Source of the DNA: a virus
Strand: one strand, 5' to 3'
Length of the DNA stretch: 27,931 bases
Virus record (IMG/VR): IMGVR_UViG_3300051212_000554
Span: 1 to 27,931 of that record
The translations under genes and the position numbers were made by a program. The notes beneath the pieces were generated by a model. That model did not search any database, was not told the origin of the DNA, and saw only the letters and a list, made by a program, of their open reading frames with translations. Numbering within the stretch: position 1 is the stretch's first letter; the number at the start of each line of letters is the position of its first letter. This document shows positions 1 to 7,654 of this stretch, in pieces.

Positions 1-98
1 TTCCAGAAGGGGTAAATGGTGAGGTCTCCGCCTCCTGTTGAACCGCCTTTAAGTTCTTGCTCTTTAAGTTTTGCCCTAATTTCTGCCAAAGTTGCCAT
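1..98 (-). CDS. gp32: ssDNA-binding protein gp32, N-terminus only (partial)
   Basis: Only the first 32 codons lie in the window; the gene runs off the left edge. The product begins MATLAEIRAKLKEQELKGG, a short basic, helical N-terminus followed by a Gly/Ser linker and then DLTIYPFW. In T4-like marine phages this arrangement (Lys-rich N-terminal helix, then an I-Y-P-x-W segment starting the OB-fold core) is typical of gp32, which coats single-stranded DNA in replication, recombination and repair and binds cooperatively through its N-terminus. The ATG at 98 is preceded by a good ribosome binding site, AGGAG at 110-106, seven bases away. The upstream 130 bases carry a late promoter, a hairpin and direct repeats that suggest dedicated control. 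The identification rests on a short stretch and could be wrong. Confidence 0.6.
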   Translation of the reverse strand, partial: MATLAEIRAKLKEQELKGGSTGGGDLTIYPFW

Positions 99-111
99 AG
101 TTTTTCTCCTG

Positions 112-141
112 TATTTGCCTATGTTTAAAATATTTGCCTAT
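112..141 (-). repeat. Pair of 11-bp direct repeats in the gp32 leader
   Basis: TATTTGCCTAT occurs exactly twice on the plus strand, at 112-122 and 131-141 (read on the mRNA as AUAGGCAAAUA), separated by 8 bases. The second mRNA copy ends two bases before the AGGAG ribosome binding site. Exact duplication, position and lack of strong secondary structure make it a candidate protein-binding site on RNA or DNA. Confidence 0.6.
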
Positions 142-146
142 ATGTC

Positions 147-158
147 TGACACCTGTCA
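147..158. promoter_or_regulatory. Dyad TGACACCTGTCA overlapping a TTGACA hexamer
   Basis: The 12-mer is an inverted repeat of TGACA around a central CC. On the minus strand it overlaps TTGACA (159-154), a perfect sigma70 -35 hexamer. No good -10 lies at 17 bases; the best is AATATT at 19 bases, so promoter activity is doubtful. The dyad could be an operator-like site, at low confidence. Confidence 0.3.
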
Positions 159-162
159 AACA

Positions 163-190
163 AAACGCATACATGTTATTGTATGCGTTT
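163..190 (-). terminator. 10-bp hairpin after the 765-aa gene; candidate terminator
   Basis: AAACGCATAC (163-172) and GTATGCGTTT (181-190) are perfectly complementary around an 8-base loop. On the minus strand the hairpin is followed by a short T-rich run (TGTTTG), so it could end transcripts coming from the 765-aa gene. The run is weak, so it may instead be a leader structure of gp32 mRNA. Confidence 0.5.
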
Positions 191-191
191 G

Positions 192-199
192 TATTTATA
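192..199 (-). promoter_or_regulatory. Late promoter TATAAATA upstream of gp32
   Basis: The minus strand reads TATAAATA, the full T4 late promoter consensus recognised by gp55-type sigma factors. It lies one base before the left arm of the hairpin at 190-163, so a late transcript would start inside that arm. The distance to the gp32 ATG is 93 bases. Confidence 0.6.
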
Positions 200-225
200 A
201 AATCAAGTAAAAAGGTGTATTAAAT

Positions 226-2523
226 CTATCGTAATCCTGCTATTTTTAAGATAGCACCCAATTCACCACTTTCTCTAGTTACTGGCTTGCCTTTTGGTGG
301 AGGCGCTGTGGCACCATCTGGAGGACTTGGTACATTATTAGTCACGGGCTTGAACTTGGGATTGGTTGGCCTTGGTGCTGCTGATGGCTTATTATATGCC
401 TGTGCACCGCCACCTGCTCTTGCGCTTCCATAATTTGGACTCATTTGTCCGCTTACAATACCTTCTGCTTCACCCTTTCTCTTACCAAAAGTGTTATGAA
501 CTAGGGTATCTAATTTGCCATGAAACTTAGTTTCTTTGTCTTTGCTTATTCCAGCATCTTCTGCTGCACCTTGATCAAAACTTGGTGCTTGTAATCCTGC
601 TAGTTCTAACATACGAGCCTGTTCATAACGTGCATGATGACGTTCTTTAAGTTTACTCATAATACGACCACAAGCACCTTCTACCATGCGATCAAACATT
701 TCTGCTTTAGGATGTTTTGGATCAATATGATATTTTTCTTTAAGTTCCTTACACATCTTTGTTACAAAGCCTTCTTCACCAATAGTAAATGTACCATTGT
801 TCTCATTGAAGAAACCACTAACACGTTCAAATATCTCATCTACTATACGGTGCATTATCTTTCCTTCCATCATAGGAGCTGCTGGGTTTGGTATCATAGG
901 TCCAGGTGCTCCTCCTGGAGGAGGTGGTGCTGCTCCCGCTGCCATAGGATCAACTGGTGCTGGTTCGGGAGCTGGAGGGGGTGCCGCTGCTTCTGGGGGA
1001 GGAGCTGGTGGTGGGGGAGGAGCTGGTGGTACAACAGGTTGATCAGGAATTCCCTTATCAAAACCTAAGTTATCACTCAAATTAGTACCATTTTCTTCAT
1101 CATAAGACTTTAAAAATTCGTTTATGATAGGTCTAGCATCCATTTCATCCAAACCAAGCTCTGCTAATAATTCAAACGCCTTGTTTAACTTTTTTTCATC
1201 AATTATTCCGCTTAGGCTATCCACAGCATTATCACCATTAGTTCCTAACGGAACCTCATTGGAAAATAATTGCTTCAAGCTTTGCATGGCCTGTGCTTGT
1301 ACTTCTTCATTTGCATTGAATAAATCATCTGTTTCACTGACAATTTGATTCAAATAATGTTCAAAAGTACTAAATTCTTTGACATCTTTCATTGCACTTT
1401 TAGCAAGATGTTTAGCACGACTATGACCACCGTGTTCTGCTTTATCACCAGCTTCCTTCTTTTTCTTAGGTGGATCTGGATCAAATGGTGGATCATTATC
1501 ATCGTATTTTTTCTCTTTGTCATCTTCCAATATATCATCAGCACTGAGTTCTTTAATTGGTATTTGTGTTTCATCAACTAGTCTGTAAATATAGGGAAAT
1601 GCGTCTTTAAGTTCTTCATTAAAACTGCGTACAGTTAATCGATCAATCCAATCATTTAAAATGTCTTCTGGAACGTCAATATTTTTACTCTTTCTAAAAC
1701 TTTCTTTGAATTGACTATAATATTTGTTGATTTGTAGGCTATGTACTTCTTCTTTAATTCCTGTAATACGTTCAATAACTTTTTCCTGTATATTGCTCAT
1801 ACTCTCACTTACAACAGGACTACGATCAACGTAGTTTTTAAATACCCTTAACTTACTAAGTTCTTCACTCAACCCAATAATATAGTTTCCTATGTCATCA
1901 AAGAAACTGCCACCTTCAGCTATATGACGTCCCATTGCCCTTGCACCATTTAAGTGTTTAATTGGATAACGAAATCTTTCACCTATAGCATTCTCTACAT
2001 AGATATTTTCAATATGTTGTGTTCTTCCATTTGGGGCATTAAAGTTAATAGGCTGACTATGCCTCACAATAATTTTAGCTTCCCCTATTTCTTGGTAGCT
2101 TGTTTTACTAGTACCAAATAATTTTGATTCATTCATCTTACCTTCCCCGACGGAACTTCTTTTGATTAAGTTGCTTTGACTTGGGTTTTGAGCATTAAAA
2201 TTAAGTCCATGTGTTTGAGCAAATTTAGGTAAAATGCTGCGTATAAATCTATCCCAAGCTCTACTGTTTACACGGTCGCTCCAGCTAACATCTAATCCTG
2301 GTCCACCTCCATCTTCTTCTTTCTCATTTAGGCTTACAGTTACATTAACTAAGCGTTCTCCATTTTCATCTACAAAATCAAAGTTAAACTTACGTGCGTC
2401 TTTATCTGTTAGATTAACACCGTCAATTGGTTTGTCGTCATTTGTACTCTTTTTTAGACTAGGAAATCTAGTCTGTAATTGACGACCCAAATCTACAGCT
2501 ATTCGTTCAAAATTAGCACTCAT
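226..2523 (-). CDS. Large conserved virion-associated protein, function unknown (765 aa)
   Basis: I recognise this as the kind of large protein of unknown role found in the structural clusters of marine T4-like phages. Residues 1-320 look folded, mixed alpha/beta, with a segment around 130-230 rich in conserved-looking charged and aromatic residues. Residues 330-360 are acidic then lysine-rich. Residues 370-490 are helical, and 496-551 form an extreme proline/alanine linker with runs of five and four prolines. Residues 552-690 are a second helical domain, and the tail (695-765) is again Pro/Gly-rich and ends in a short helix. The start has no ribosome binding site and lies 5 bases after a late promoter. 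It follows the large terminase and precedes the gp32 regulatory region. It is probably a head, neck or packaging protein, but nothing in the sequence assigns a catalytic role. Confidence 0.75.
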   Translation of the reverse strand: MSANFERIAVDLGRQLQTRFPSLKKSTNDDKPIDGVNLTDKDARKFNFDFVDENGERLVNVTVSLNEKEEDGGGPGLDVSWSDRVNSRAWDRFIRSILPKFAQTHGLNFNAQNPSQSNLIKRSSVGEGKMNESKLFGTSKTSYQEIGEAKIIVRHSQPINFNAPNGRTQHIENIYVENAIGERFRYPIKHLNGARAMGRHIAEGGSFFDDIGNYIIGLSEELSKLRVFKNYVDRSPVVSESMSNIQEKVIERITGIKEEVHSLQINKYYSQFKESFRKSKNIDVPEDILNDWIDRLTVRSFNEELKDAFPYIYRLVDETQIPIKELSADDILEDDKEKKYDDNDPPFDPDPPKKKKEAGDKAEHGGHSRAKHLAKSAMKDVKEFSTFEHYLNQIVSETDDLFNANEEVQAQAMQSLKQLFSNEVPLGTNGDNAVDSLSGIIDEKKLNKAFELLAELGLDEMDARPIINEFLKSYDEENGTNLSDNLGFDKGIPDQPVVPPAPPPPPAPPPEAAAPPPAPEPAPVDPMAAGAAPPPPGGAPGPMIPNPAAPMMEGKIMHRIVDEIFERVSGFFNENNGTFTIGEEGFVTKMCKELKEKYHIDPKHPKAEMFDRMVEGACGRIMSKLKERHHARYEQARMLELAGLQAPSFDQGAAEDAGISKDKETKFHGKLDTLVHNTFGKRKGEAEGIVSGQMSPNYGSARAGGGAQAYNKPSAAPRPTNPKFKPVTNNVPSPPDGATAPPPKGKPVTRESGELGAILKIAGLR

Positions 2524-2528
2524 AGTAA

Positions 2529-2536
2529 TATTTATT
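2529..2536 (-). promoter_or_regulatory. Late promoter AATAAATA, 5 nt before the 765-aa gene
   Basis: The minus strand reads AATAAATA (7 of 8 to the T4 late consensus), then TTACT, then the ATG at 2523. It overlaps the gp17 stop codon. If initiation occurs about six bases after the element, as in T4, the mRNA would begin at or beside the A of the ATG. Confidence 0.6.
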
Positions 2537-4118
2537 AGAAACTTTGAGAAAGGAAGATTGGTAATGGAGCAACAAAATCTTCTTCACTATGTACGCCACT
2601 AAGACTTTCAAATACTCTAGGGTCCCAATCAGCTACTAGAGTACTCATTCTACACAATAATAGTAGAGCACTTACAAGATCATCATGATCCCCTTCTTTG
2701 GCTTTGAAGGTAAAGCCGTGAGCTACAAATGTTTTTAATTCACTGATCATAGGCTTGCTACATATTGTCATTTGCCCAGTTTCTATTAGATGTTTTAATC
2801 TAGCACAAGCAGCAATTTTAGCATTGTGTGTTGTATTAAATCCTTTACGGAATTTACGTACATGTCCTTTACGGATTGGTTCACTTACCATAAGTCCAGG
2901 AAATTTTTCTTCACCTAAATCACGTATAACTACTAGTCCAGCTTCACCTACAGTATTATTTTCAATACTCCAATAAATGTTATTGGTATTGCCTTCCATT
3001 TGGTCTTCTAGATATTCTAATATATCTTTAAGTACCTTTATTTGACCTTGAATTGGTGTTGTGTTATGATACCATTCTGCTACTTGTTTGAAGCTTGGCA
3101 ATTCAAAAACCACAATGGCACTATAATTTCCACCCGTACCTAAGCTAGGATCAACTGCTACAAGATACAGCATTTCAGGATTAATTTTATTATACCAACG
3201 TGTTTGTCCCATTTTGAACATAGGTTCTTTGCCTATTAGTTCACTTAGCCTAATACTATTAATAAGAGTTTCATCATAGATCAAGAACTCACAACCATAT
3301 TCACGACGAAAACGTTCTTCACCAATACGACCCTGTTCTTCTCTGGCCCATTTTTCATCACGATCTGGATGTTCATTCCAACTACAGGTAAATCCAAAGA
3401 ATCCATTAGCCCCTAGTTCTTGCTCATTTCCATGTTCGTCAAATTTATTATTAGCCTCTTTCCAAATATTAGCAAATGTATCTTCGTCACTATTTGGTGT
3501 GCTGGTAATGATAGCACGACCACCAGTTGCTAGTGTTGGGCTTATTGAAGTCCAAAACTCATCTGCTATATTAGGTTGTACAAACGCAAACTCATCACAA
3601 TATAGTAAGGATATTGACATACCACGACCAGTGTTATTAGTAGTTGTAGCACTAACAATACGACTACCGTTGTCAAATTCTATACTACCTTTGTTATAAT
3701 TTATAACACCACAACGTATAAAATCTGGACATAATTCATAAGCATATCTAATACGCTGCATAATTTCATAAGCACCTTGGTACTTGTGAGCTGCTATAAG
3801 AATTGTTTGATCAGGGTTAAACATGGCAAACCACAGTAGATAGCAAGCAGCACAGGTAGTTTTGCCCATCTGACGTGGCAGCATATTTACAGTGAATCTA
3901 TGATTATGGTAAGCATGCATGAGCCTCTCTTGAAAATTATAAGGCTCAAATAATAGTTTACCTTTTACTGGATGTTGAATGTAATAAAAATGTTGGCTAA
4001 AGTGTAAATAGCCAATATCTGGATCACTACAAAGTAATAAGTTTTGTATTTGATCTTCGGTGTACTTTTCCTTTTTATGTGCTTTTTTGGTTAGTACACC
4101 GTCAAGCGACTTGGCCAT
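2535..4118 (-). CDS. gp17: Terminase large subunit gp17
   Basis: This is the ATP-driven DNA-packaging motor and headful nuclease of T4-type phages. In the N-terminal ATPase domain the Walker A-type loop is at residues 81-88 (PRQMGKTT), Walker B at 171-176 (LLYCDE, acidic pair D175/E176) and the coupling motif at 205-209 (TSTPN). In the C-terminal RNase-H-like nuclease domain the acidic residues appear as AVDPS (D323), SIENN (E386) and GDHDD (478-480), matching the D-E-D triad of T4 gp17. The length of 527 aa is slightly shorter than T4 gp17 (610). The start overlaps the upstream 197-aa gene by one base (TAATG), implying translational coupling. Unlike in T4, two unknown genes separate it from gp16. 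Confidence 0.97.
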   Translation of the reverse strand: MAKSLDGVLTKKAHKKEKYTEDQIQNLLLCSDPDIGYLHFSQHFYYIQHPVKGKLLFEPYNFQERLMHAYHNHRFTVNMLPRQMGKTTCAACYLLWFAMFNPDQTILIAAHKYQGAYEIMQRIRYAYELCPDFIRCGVINYNKGSIEFDNGSRIVSATTTNNTGRGMSISLLYCDEFAFVQPNIADEFWTSISPTLATGGRAIITSTPNSDEDTFANIWKEANNKFDEHGNEQELGANGFFGFTCSWNEHPDRDEKWAREEQGRIGEERFRREYGCEFLIYDETLINSIRLSELIGKEPMFKMGQTRWYNKINPEMLYLVAVDPSLGTGGNYSAIVVFELPSFKQVAEWYHNTTPIQGQIKVLKDILEYLEDQMEGNTNNIYWSIENNTVGEAGLVVIRDLGEEKFPGLMVSEPIRKGHVRKFRKGFNTTHNAKIAACARLKHLIETGQMTICSKPMISELKTFVAHGFTFKAKEGDHDDLVSALLLLCRMSTLVADWDPRVFESLSGVHSEEDFVAPLPIFLSQSF

Positions 4119-4711
4119 TATCTATTTTGTATTTCGTTATACAATGCTTTTAATTTACCACGTAGACTTTCTGCCATAGGTTGTGTATATGGATTACCCC
4201 CACCTGCTGGTTTAGGCATTTCATTACCACCTTTACTGCTAAGATCATCACCAGTTGGTGTGACAGCATCTACTCCTTGCATTTGTGGTTGTGGCTCATT
4301 ACCATAAGTTTCATCCATCTCAGGTCCTTTACCTAACATAGGTTTTTTCATTGGCTCTTCATCGCCACCTTCTGGCCCTCTATCCATATCTGGAGCACCA
4401 TCTGGACCCATGTCATCACCACCATCTGGGCCATCCATACCTATTAGTACACCTGCTGGTCCACCATCTGGACCATCCATACCACCTGGCATATCATCGC
4501 CTCTACCTTGTAGAATGTTTAACAGTTCACGAATACCTTCAGCACCACTAGCATTCATATTAACACTCATAGTAGTTGGGCGCTCATCCATACCACCCAT
4601 TGGACTCATACCCATCATACCACATTCTTCGATAGGTTGTTCACTTTCATTGAGTACTTGTCGACCTTTATCAATATCAGCAATTTTTTTGTATAGTTTA
4701 TTAAAATCCAT
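4118..4711 (-). CDS. Gly/Asp/Pro-rich protein, function unknown (197 aa)
   Basis: Function is not recognised; similar low-complexity proteins occur beside terminase genes in marine T4-like phages. Residues 1-30 are helical, followed by a Met/Gly-rich stretch. Around residues 50-70 is a helix (GAEGIRELLNILQ), then imperfect tandem repeats of the form M-D/G-G-P-D/E-G-G through residues 75-120, strongly acidic. The C-terminal 20 residues (ESLRGKLKALYNEIQ) form an amphipathic helix. This layout, two helices joined by a disordered acidic Gly-rich linker, fits a flexible connector or scaffold-like factor. The start has AAAGGA about seven bases upstream, and the preceding gene stops 2 bases before it. 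The stop overlaps the gp17 start (TAATG). Confidence 0.7.
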   Translation of the reverse strand: MDFNKLYKKIADIDKGRQVLNESEQPIEECGMMGMSPMGGMDERPTTMSVNMNASGAEGIRELLNILQGRGDDMPGGMDGPDGGPAGVLIGMDGPDGGDDMGPDGAPDMDRGPEGGDEEPMKKPMLGKGPEMDETYGNEPQPQMQGVDAVTPTGDDLSSKGGNEMPKPAGGGNPYTQPMAESLRGKLKALYNEIQNR

Positions 4712-4712
4712 A

Positions 4713-5270
4713 TCAGCGTCCTTTTTCTTTTGGTGATGATCCTGTAGGCACGCTCTTGGCTAGTAATTGATCATTTACACCTTTAACTTGTTCACCTGCG
4801 TGTTTAACTTTGTTTAATTCTTTTAAAAAACTTAGACGTTTTTCACCTACCATATCCTGATGATTACTTGCTTCATAAGGTTTATCTAAAATTGATTCAG
4901 AACGTGTACCAATTCTTTTATATCCTTCTATGTTGCTTTGCTGTTCTAATTCTTCAAATTCACCCTTAACAATTACACAGGCGTTACTAATTTTTAATGC
5001 TTCAGCTACTTTTGCTGCCATAACTTGACTTGTAGTTGGATAATTACAACTTACGTCAAATATATGTACATGGCTGAATTTTTGATTGGGAAAGTCTAAA
5101 GGAGTTTCTGTAATAGGAGCACGTTTGGGTTTTCCTACACTAGTACAATCAAACTCACTTAGAGTAATTTTTATAATTTCATGAGCTTTAGCGGCGCAAT
5201 CTCCCGCCACTTTGACTTTAAAGTTATAAACTTTTTTGCTTTCTGCTAGATAATCCTTAAAAGTAGCCAT
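4713..5270 (-). CDS. Conserved phage protein, function unknown (185 aa)
   Basis: No function is recognised. The N-terminus (MATFKDYLAESKKVYNFKVK) resembles the openings of several small proteins in marine T4-like structural clusters. Residues 15-115 read as an alternating beta/alpha domain, and residues 120-185 are helical, Lys/Gln-rich and probably flexible. No membrane segment or signal peptide is visible. It sits between the small terminase and the 197-aa protein within a tightly packed minus-strand series. A candidate late promoter overlaps the end of gp16, 18 bases upstream. A head or packaging accessory role is inferred from position only. Confidence 0.7.
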   Translation of the reverse strand: MATFKDYLAESKKVYNFKVKVAGDCAAKAHEIIKITLSEFDCTSVGKPKRAPITETPLDFPNQKFSHVHIFDVSCNYPTTSQVMAAKVAEALKISNACVIVKGEFEELEQQSNIEGYKRIGTRSESILDKPYEASNHQDMVGEKRLSFLKELNKVKHAGEQVKGVNDQLLAKSVPTGSSPKEKGR

Positions 5271-5287
5271 ATTATATCCAATATCAA

Positions 5288-5767
5288 TTATTTATTCATA
5301 TTTTTTAGTTTTTCTAGCAGGCTGTTACGATCTGCTACTATATACCCATCACCAGGAATGTTGACACCTTTATTAGCATCTGCTTCAGCTTCTTGATCTA
5401 GCTTGGCTTTTTTAAGCTGTAGTTCTATCATTTTTAACTTTTTATCAACTTTAGCTGCTTTGGCATCAATGGCGTTTTTAAGCATTGTTCCTGCTACTTC
5501 AAAAATACGTCCACTGTAACGTGAATCTACATTCATACCCAGATCCATCAGATCATCATAGGCATTGGTAGCTCTATCTGCTAATGCGTCAAATTCACTA
5601 TCGCTTAGATCTCCAAGTCCTTTAACTTGTGGCAGTGCCGCACTAATCTTGTCAAATTCAGCAATATCACGTAGGAAGGGTTCAGGCTTTTCACGTTCCT
5701 TCTTCTCTTCCTTAATAATTTTTTTATTTTCAGGTAAATTGAGTACTTCTTCTAATTTCTTAGTCAT
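5288..5767 (-). CDS. gp16: Terminase small subunit gp16
   Basis: Small terminase subunits recognise DNA and stimulate the gp17 motor. The 159-aa product (T4 gp16 is 164) has the family's central antiparallel coiled-coil region, roughly residues 45-125, including DLMDLGMNVDSRYSGRIFEV and a following Ala/Lys-rich helix (residues 92-125), which correspond to the oligomerisation core of T4-type gp16. The N-terminal 35 residues are very Lys/Glu-rich. The C-terminus is a short charged tail. The ATG lies only four bases after a GATAAATA late element that itself overlaps the stop of gp4. AAGG abuts the ATG but is too close to act as a normal ribosome binding site. Confidence 0.88.
   Translation of the reverse strand: MTKKLEEVLNLPENKKIIKEEKKEREKPEPFLRDIAEFDKISAALPQVKGLGDLSDSEFDALADRATNAYDDLMDLGMNVDSRYSGRIFEVAGTMLKNAIDAKAAKVDKKLKMIELQLKKAKLDQEAEADANKGVNIPGDGYIVADRNSLLEKLKNMNK
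5289..5296 (-). promoter_or_regulatory. Candidate late promoter AATAAATA before the 185-aa gene
   Basis: AATAAATA on the minus strand spans the last codons of gp16 (Asn-Lys-stop) and lies 18 bases before the ATG at 5270. Because it also encodes the gp16 terminus, it may be coincidental. Its spacing matches the promoters at 21473 and 26875. Confidence 0.4.
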
Positions 5768-5771
5768 ACCT

Positions 5772-5779
5772 TATTTATC
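5772..5779 (-). promoter_or_regulatory. Late promoter GATAAATA, 4 nt before gp16
   Basis: The minus strand reads GATAAATA, then AGGT, then the gp16 ATG. The element overlaps the gp4 stop codon. It is 7 of 8 to the T4 late consensus. Confidence 0.5.
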
Positions 5780-6212
5780 TTACTCCGCCTTGGTGGAAAA
5801 TATCTGTTTCATTTAAAACACGAAATTTTAACCCAGCATTACGACACCATTGGCTGGCTGCTGCCCATTTAGCTTGATTAACTACAAATGCGCTGGCTCT
5901 AGCACTATTGCGTCCTACTTTCTCCACAAGCTGTTGATTTTGAGGTTTAATCTCTATAATTTCTGTTAACATCTTACCTTTTTTATCTACGTACTGTATA
6001 AAAAAATCTGGGACATACACAGTTTGACGACCTGTTAAAGGATTTTTATAAGGAATTTTCACAGCTTCACTGGCCCATCTTTGTATACTAGGATGAGTAT
6101 CACAAAAATTCATAAAGGCCCATTCCCAACTGCTTCGATATGTTGGATTTTTTAAACCTACATACTTTTGTGGATTTTTTGGAGTAAATTTTCCTTTAGC
6201 GAATTTACTCAT
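5775..6212 (-). CDS. gp4: Head completion protein gp4
   Basis: T4 gp4 is needed to finish the DNA-filled head before tail attachment and has a nuclease-like (PD-(D/E)XK/TnsA-type) fold. The 145-aa product matches the family in length and pattern: a basic start (KGKFTPKNPQKYVG), then YRSSWEWAFMNFCDTHPSI, then a strand pair ending VPDFFI (Asp near residue 69) and EIIEIKP (Glu/Lys near residues 85-90). Together these form the D...ExK arrangement of the nuclease fold. The start overlaps the upstream 121-aa gene by ATGA, implying coupling, and the next gene downstream is gp16. This groups head completion with packaging genes. Confidence 0.88.
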   Translation of the reverse strand: MSKFAKGKFTPKNPQKYVGLKNPTYRSSWEWAFMNFCDTHPSIQRWASEAVKIPYKNPLTGRQTVYVPDFFIQYVDKKGKMLTEIIEIKPQNQQLVEKVGRNSARASAFVVNQAKWAAASQWCRNAGLKFRVLNETDIFHQGGVR

Positions 6213-6574
6213 ACAAGAATATTACGACTTTCAAAGCTTAAATCTTTTTTATTAGATTTATAGCCAAGTACACTAGTTTGTACCCTATAATAATTTAAAA
6301 TTTGAGTAACAACTTGACTCATTTGTAAATCATTTAAAGATTTTAGTTTATCCAACAATTCAAAGACATTTACATTATCTAGTTTAGCTTGATTTAATAA
6401 AACTATACCAGTAGTTCTTGCTGCTTGCTCATCAAAGCCTCTACGCATGAAAAACCCAAGTACAGCATCAATTTGATTACTGGGAAAACTAATTTCGCTG
6501 CTAAAATAATTGTCAAAAAAGTTTCTAGTTTCTTTATTATCTGTTGGAATAGGTATATTAGTAATATTGCTCAT
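6209..6574 (-). CDS. Small conserved structural-cluster protein (121 aa)
   Basis: Function is not recognised, although this style of protein (a helical core with FFMRRGF, then ILNYYR and a C-terminal SVLGY...ESRNIL) is familiar from marine T4-like genomes. Residues 15-100 are predicted mainly helical, with three amphipathic helices around 35-48, 50-63 and 68-97. There is no signal peptide or membrane segment. It overlaps its neighbours on both sides by ATGA junctions (tube-like protein upstream, gp4 downstream), so the three are likely translated together. It could be a head-tail joining or baseplate assembly factor. Confidence 0.7.
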   Translation of the reverse strand: MSNITNIPIPTDNKETRNFFDNYFSSEISFPSNQIDAVLGFFMRRGFDEQAARTTGIVLLNQAKLDNVNVFELLDKLKSLNDLQMSQVVTQILNYYRVQTSVLGYKSNKKDLSFESRNILV

Positions 6575-7650
6575 CCGCCACCACCTATGTCAGTGTTATT
6601 GTTAAGATCCGATCTTGGTTGTGCTACAGTTTTTTGAGTAGTCGTAATTCCTGGAAATGTTGTACCTTTTAATCCGGTTATTGCTGAAGCTGCTACATTT
6701 AATCCAATATTTGTAGCCAAGTTACTTACTTCATTTTTTATTCCTCTTTTAGTCAAGGATTTGGCATTTTTAGCAGTATTAATTCCTGCTACTACAGCAT
6801 TTAAATAATTACCCTTACTCCACTCATTGGCCGCTGCCCCAATACCATCAAATACTCCATTTTGTCCTAATAGTGATCTAGCACCACCACCTAATGGACT
6901 TAGTGGACTAGGTAGCTTATCATAATGATCTTGAGCAAATCCTAGAACATTTCCGCTATCTACTGCTCCTATGTCATAGTGTACAGCCTCAAAATCTATG
7001 GTCATATTTACTTCAGCACCTTGACCACCATTATCACTCATATTGGCTTGATCATGACTAAAACTACTAATTAATGGATTAACCAACGTATAACTCACAT
7101 ATTCTTTTCTATTCATTTGATATAATATAATTTTATCAAAAAACGGTATGGTAGAGTTATTGTCAAAGCCATAACTATTTGAAACATTGCTCCAACTACT
7201 AGTAGCATTTCTAGCATAACTACTTGGGTCTTTTGCTGTAATGCTATCAGCATAATAGTAAGAATAATAACTTTGCCATAACATATTAGCAATATTGGCT
7301 CTATCATCGTGGAACCTAAAAGTCATAGGACCATAATCATGTGTTACTTGTATTACTTTTTTTCTATTATATTGATTTAAGGTTTGAGTTTTAATATTAA
7401 ATTTTGGAAAATCAACTTGTTTAACTAGCAGTCCTAATTCGGTTCTGTGTCTTTGATCAAGTTGAGGAAATCTTACTGTTCCTGGATTAATACTAAAATA
7501 ACAATGAAATAAAAATTTGGCTTTAGGAGCTAGTCTAAAGTAATCATCAACGTAGGTACGAGCAGCATGTTGCCAATCACCCATGTATCCTTTAGGCGTA
7601 AGAAATCCACCCGCTACACTTTTCAAAAAACTATTAAATTTTCCAGCCAT
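6571..7650 (-). CDS. Probable tail-tube-fold baseplate/tube junction protein (gp54/gp48-like)
   Basis: This 359-aa protein looks like the marine T4-like counterpart of the tube-fold proteins that cap the baseplate and start tube polymerisation (T4 gp54 is 320 aa, gp48 is 365 aa). Supporting features are the FRLAPKAKFLFHCYFSINP beta strand region near residue 40, LVKQVDFPKFNIKTQTLNQY at about 75-95, a core echoed in tube proteins, and VNMTIDFEAVHYD near 215-230 closing the sandwich. Residues 240-359 are Gly/Ala-rich and helical. The first ATG has no ribosome binding site and sits 4 bases after a perfect late promoter. An alternative ATG at codon 22 has AAAGGA three bases upstream. Which of gp48 or gp54 it represents is not decidable here. 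Confidence 0.7.
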   Translation of the reverse strand: MAGKFNSFLKSVAGGFLTPKGYMGDWQHAARTYVDDYFRLAPKAKFLFHCYFSINPGTVRFPQLDQRHRTELGLLVKQVDFPKFNIKTQTLNQYNRKKVIQVTHDYGPMTFRFHDDRANIANMLWQSYYSYYYADSITAKDPSSYARNATSSWSNVSNSYGFDNNSTIPFFDKIILYQMNRKEYVSYTLVNPLISSFSHDQANMSDNGGQGAEVNMTIDFEAVHYDIGAVDSGNVLGFAQDHYDKLPSPLSPLGGGARSLLGQNGVFDGIGAAANEWSKGNYLNAVVAGINTAKNAKSLTKRGIKNEVSNLATNIGLNVAASAITGLKGTTFPGITTTQKTVAQPRSDLNNNTDIGGGG

Positions 7651-7654
7651 AATG

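Larger units (their letters stand above)
99..225 (-). promoter_or_regulatory. gp32 leader / regulatory region
   Basis: This non-coding stretch between the 765-aa gene and gp32 contains, in transcription order on the minus strand, a perfect late element TATAAATA (199-192), a 10-bp hairpin (190-163), a TTGACA hexamer (159-154) inside a dyad, two exact 11-bp direct repeats ATAGGCAAATA (141-131 and 122-112), and the AGGAG ribosome binding site (110-106). In T4, gp32 represses its own translation by binding an unstructured A/U-rich leader. The duplicated A-rich repeat next to the ribosome binding site would be a natural counterpart, but that is inference. Confidence 0.6.

Noticed and set aside
131-159. 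Sigma70 promoter before gp32 based on TTGACA
   Set aside because: No acceptable -10 hexamer at 16-18 bases; kept only as a hexamer inside a dyad.
634-1068. Open frames on the plus strand opposite the 765-aa gene
   Set aside because: They are mirror images of its proline-rich coding sequence, with biased Trp/Cys/Arg composition and no ribosome binding site.
4713-5270. T4 gp21-type cleavage sites (L/I-x-E) near the N-termini of the 185- and 197-aa proteins
   Set aside because: LAE and LNE occur, but such tripeptides are too common to support processing without protein data.
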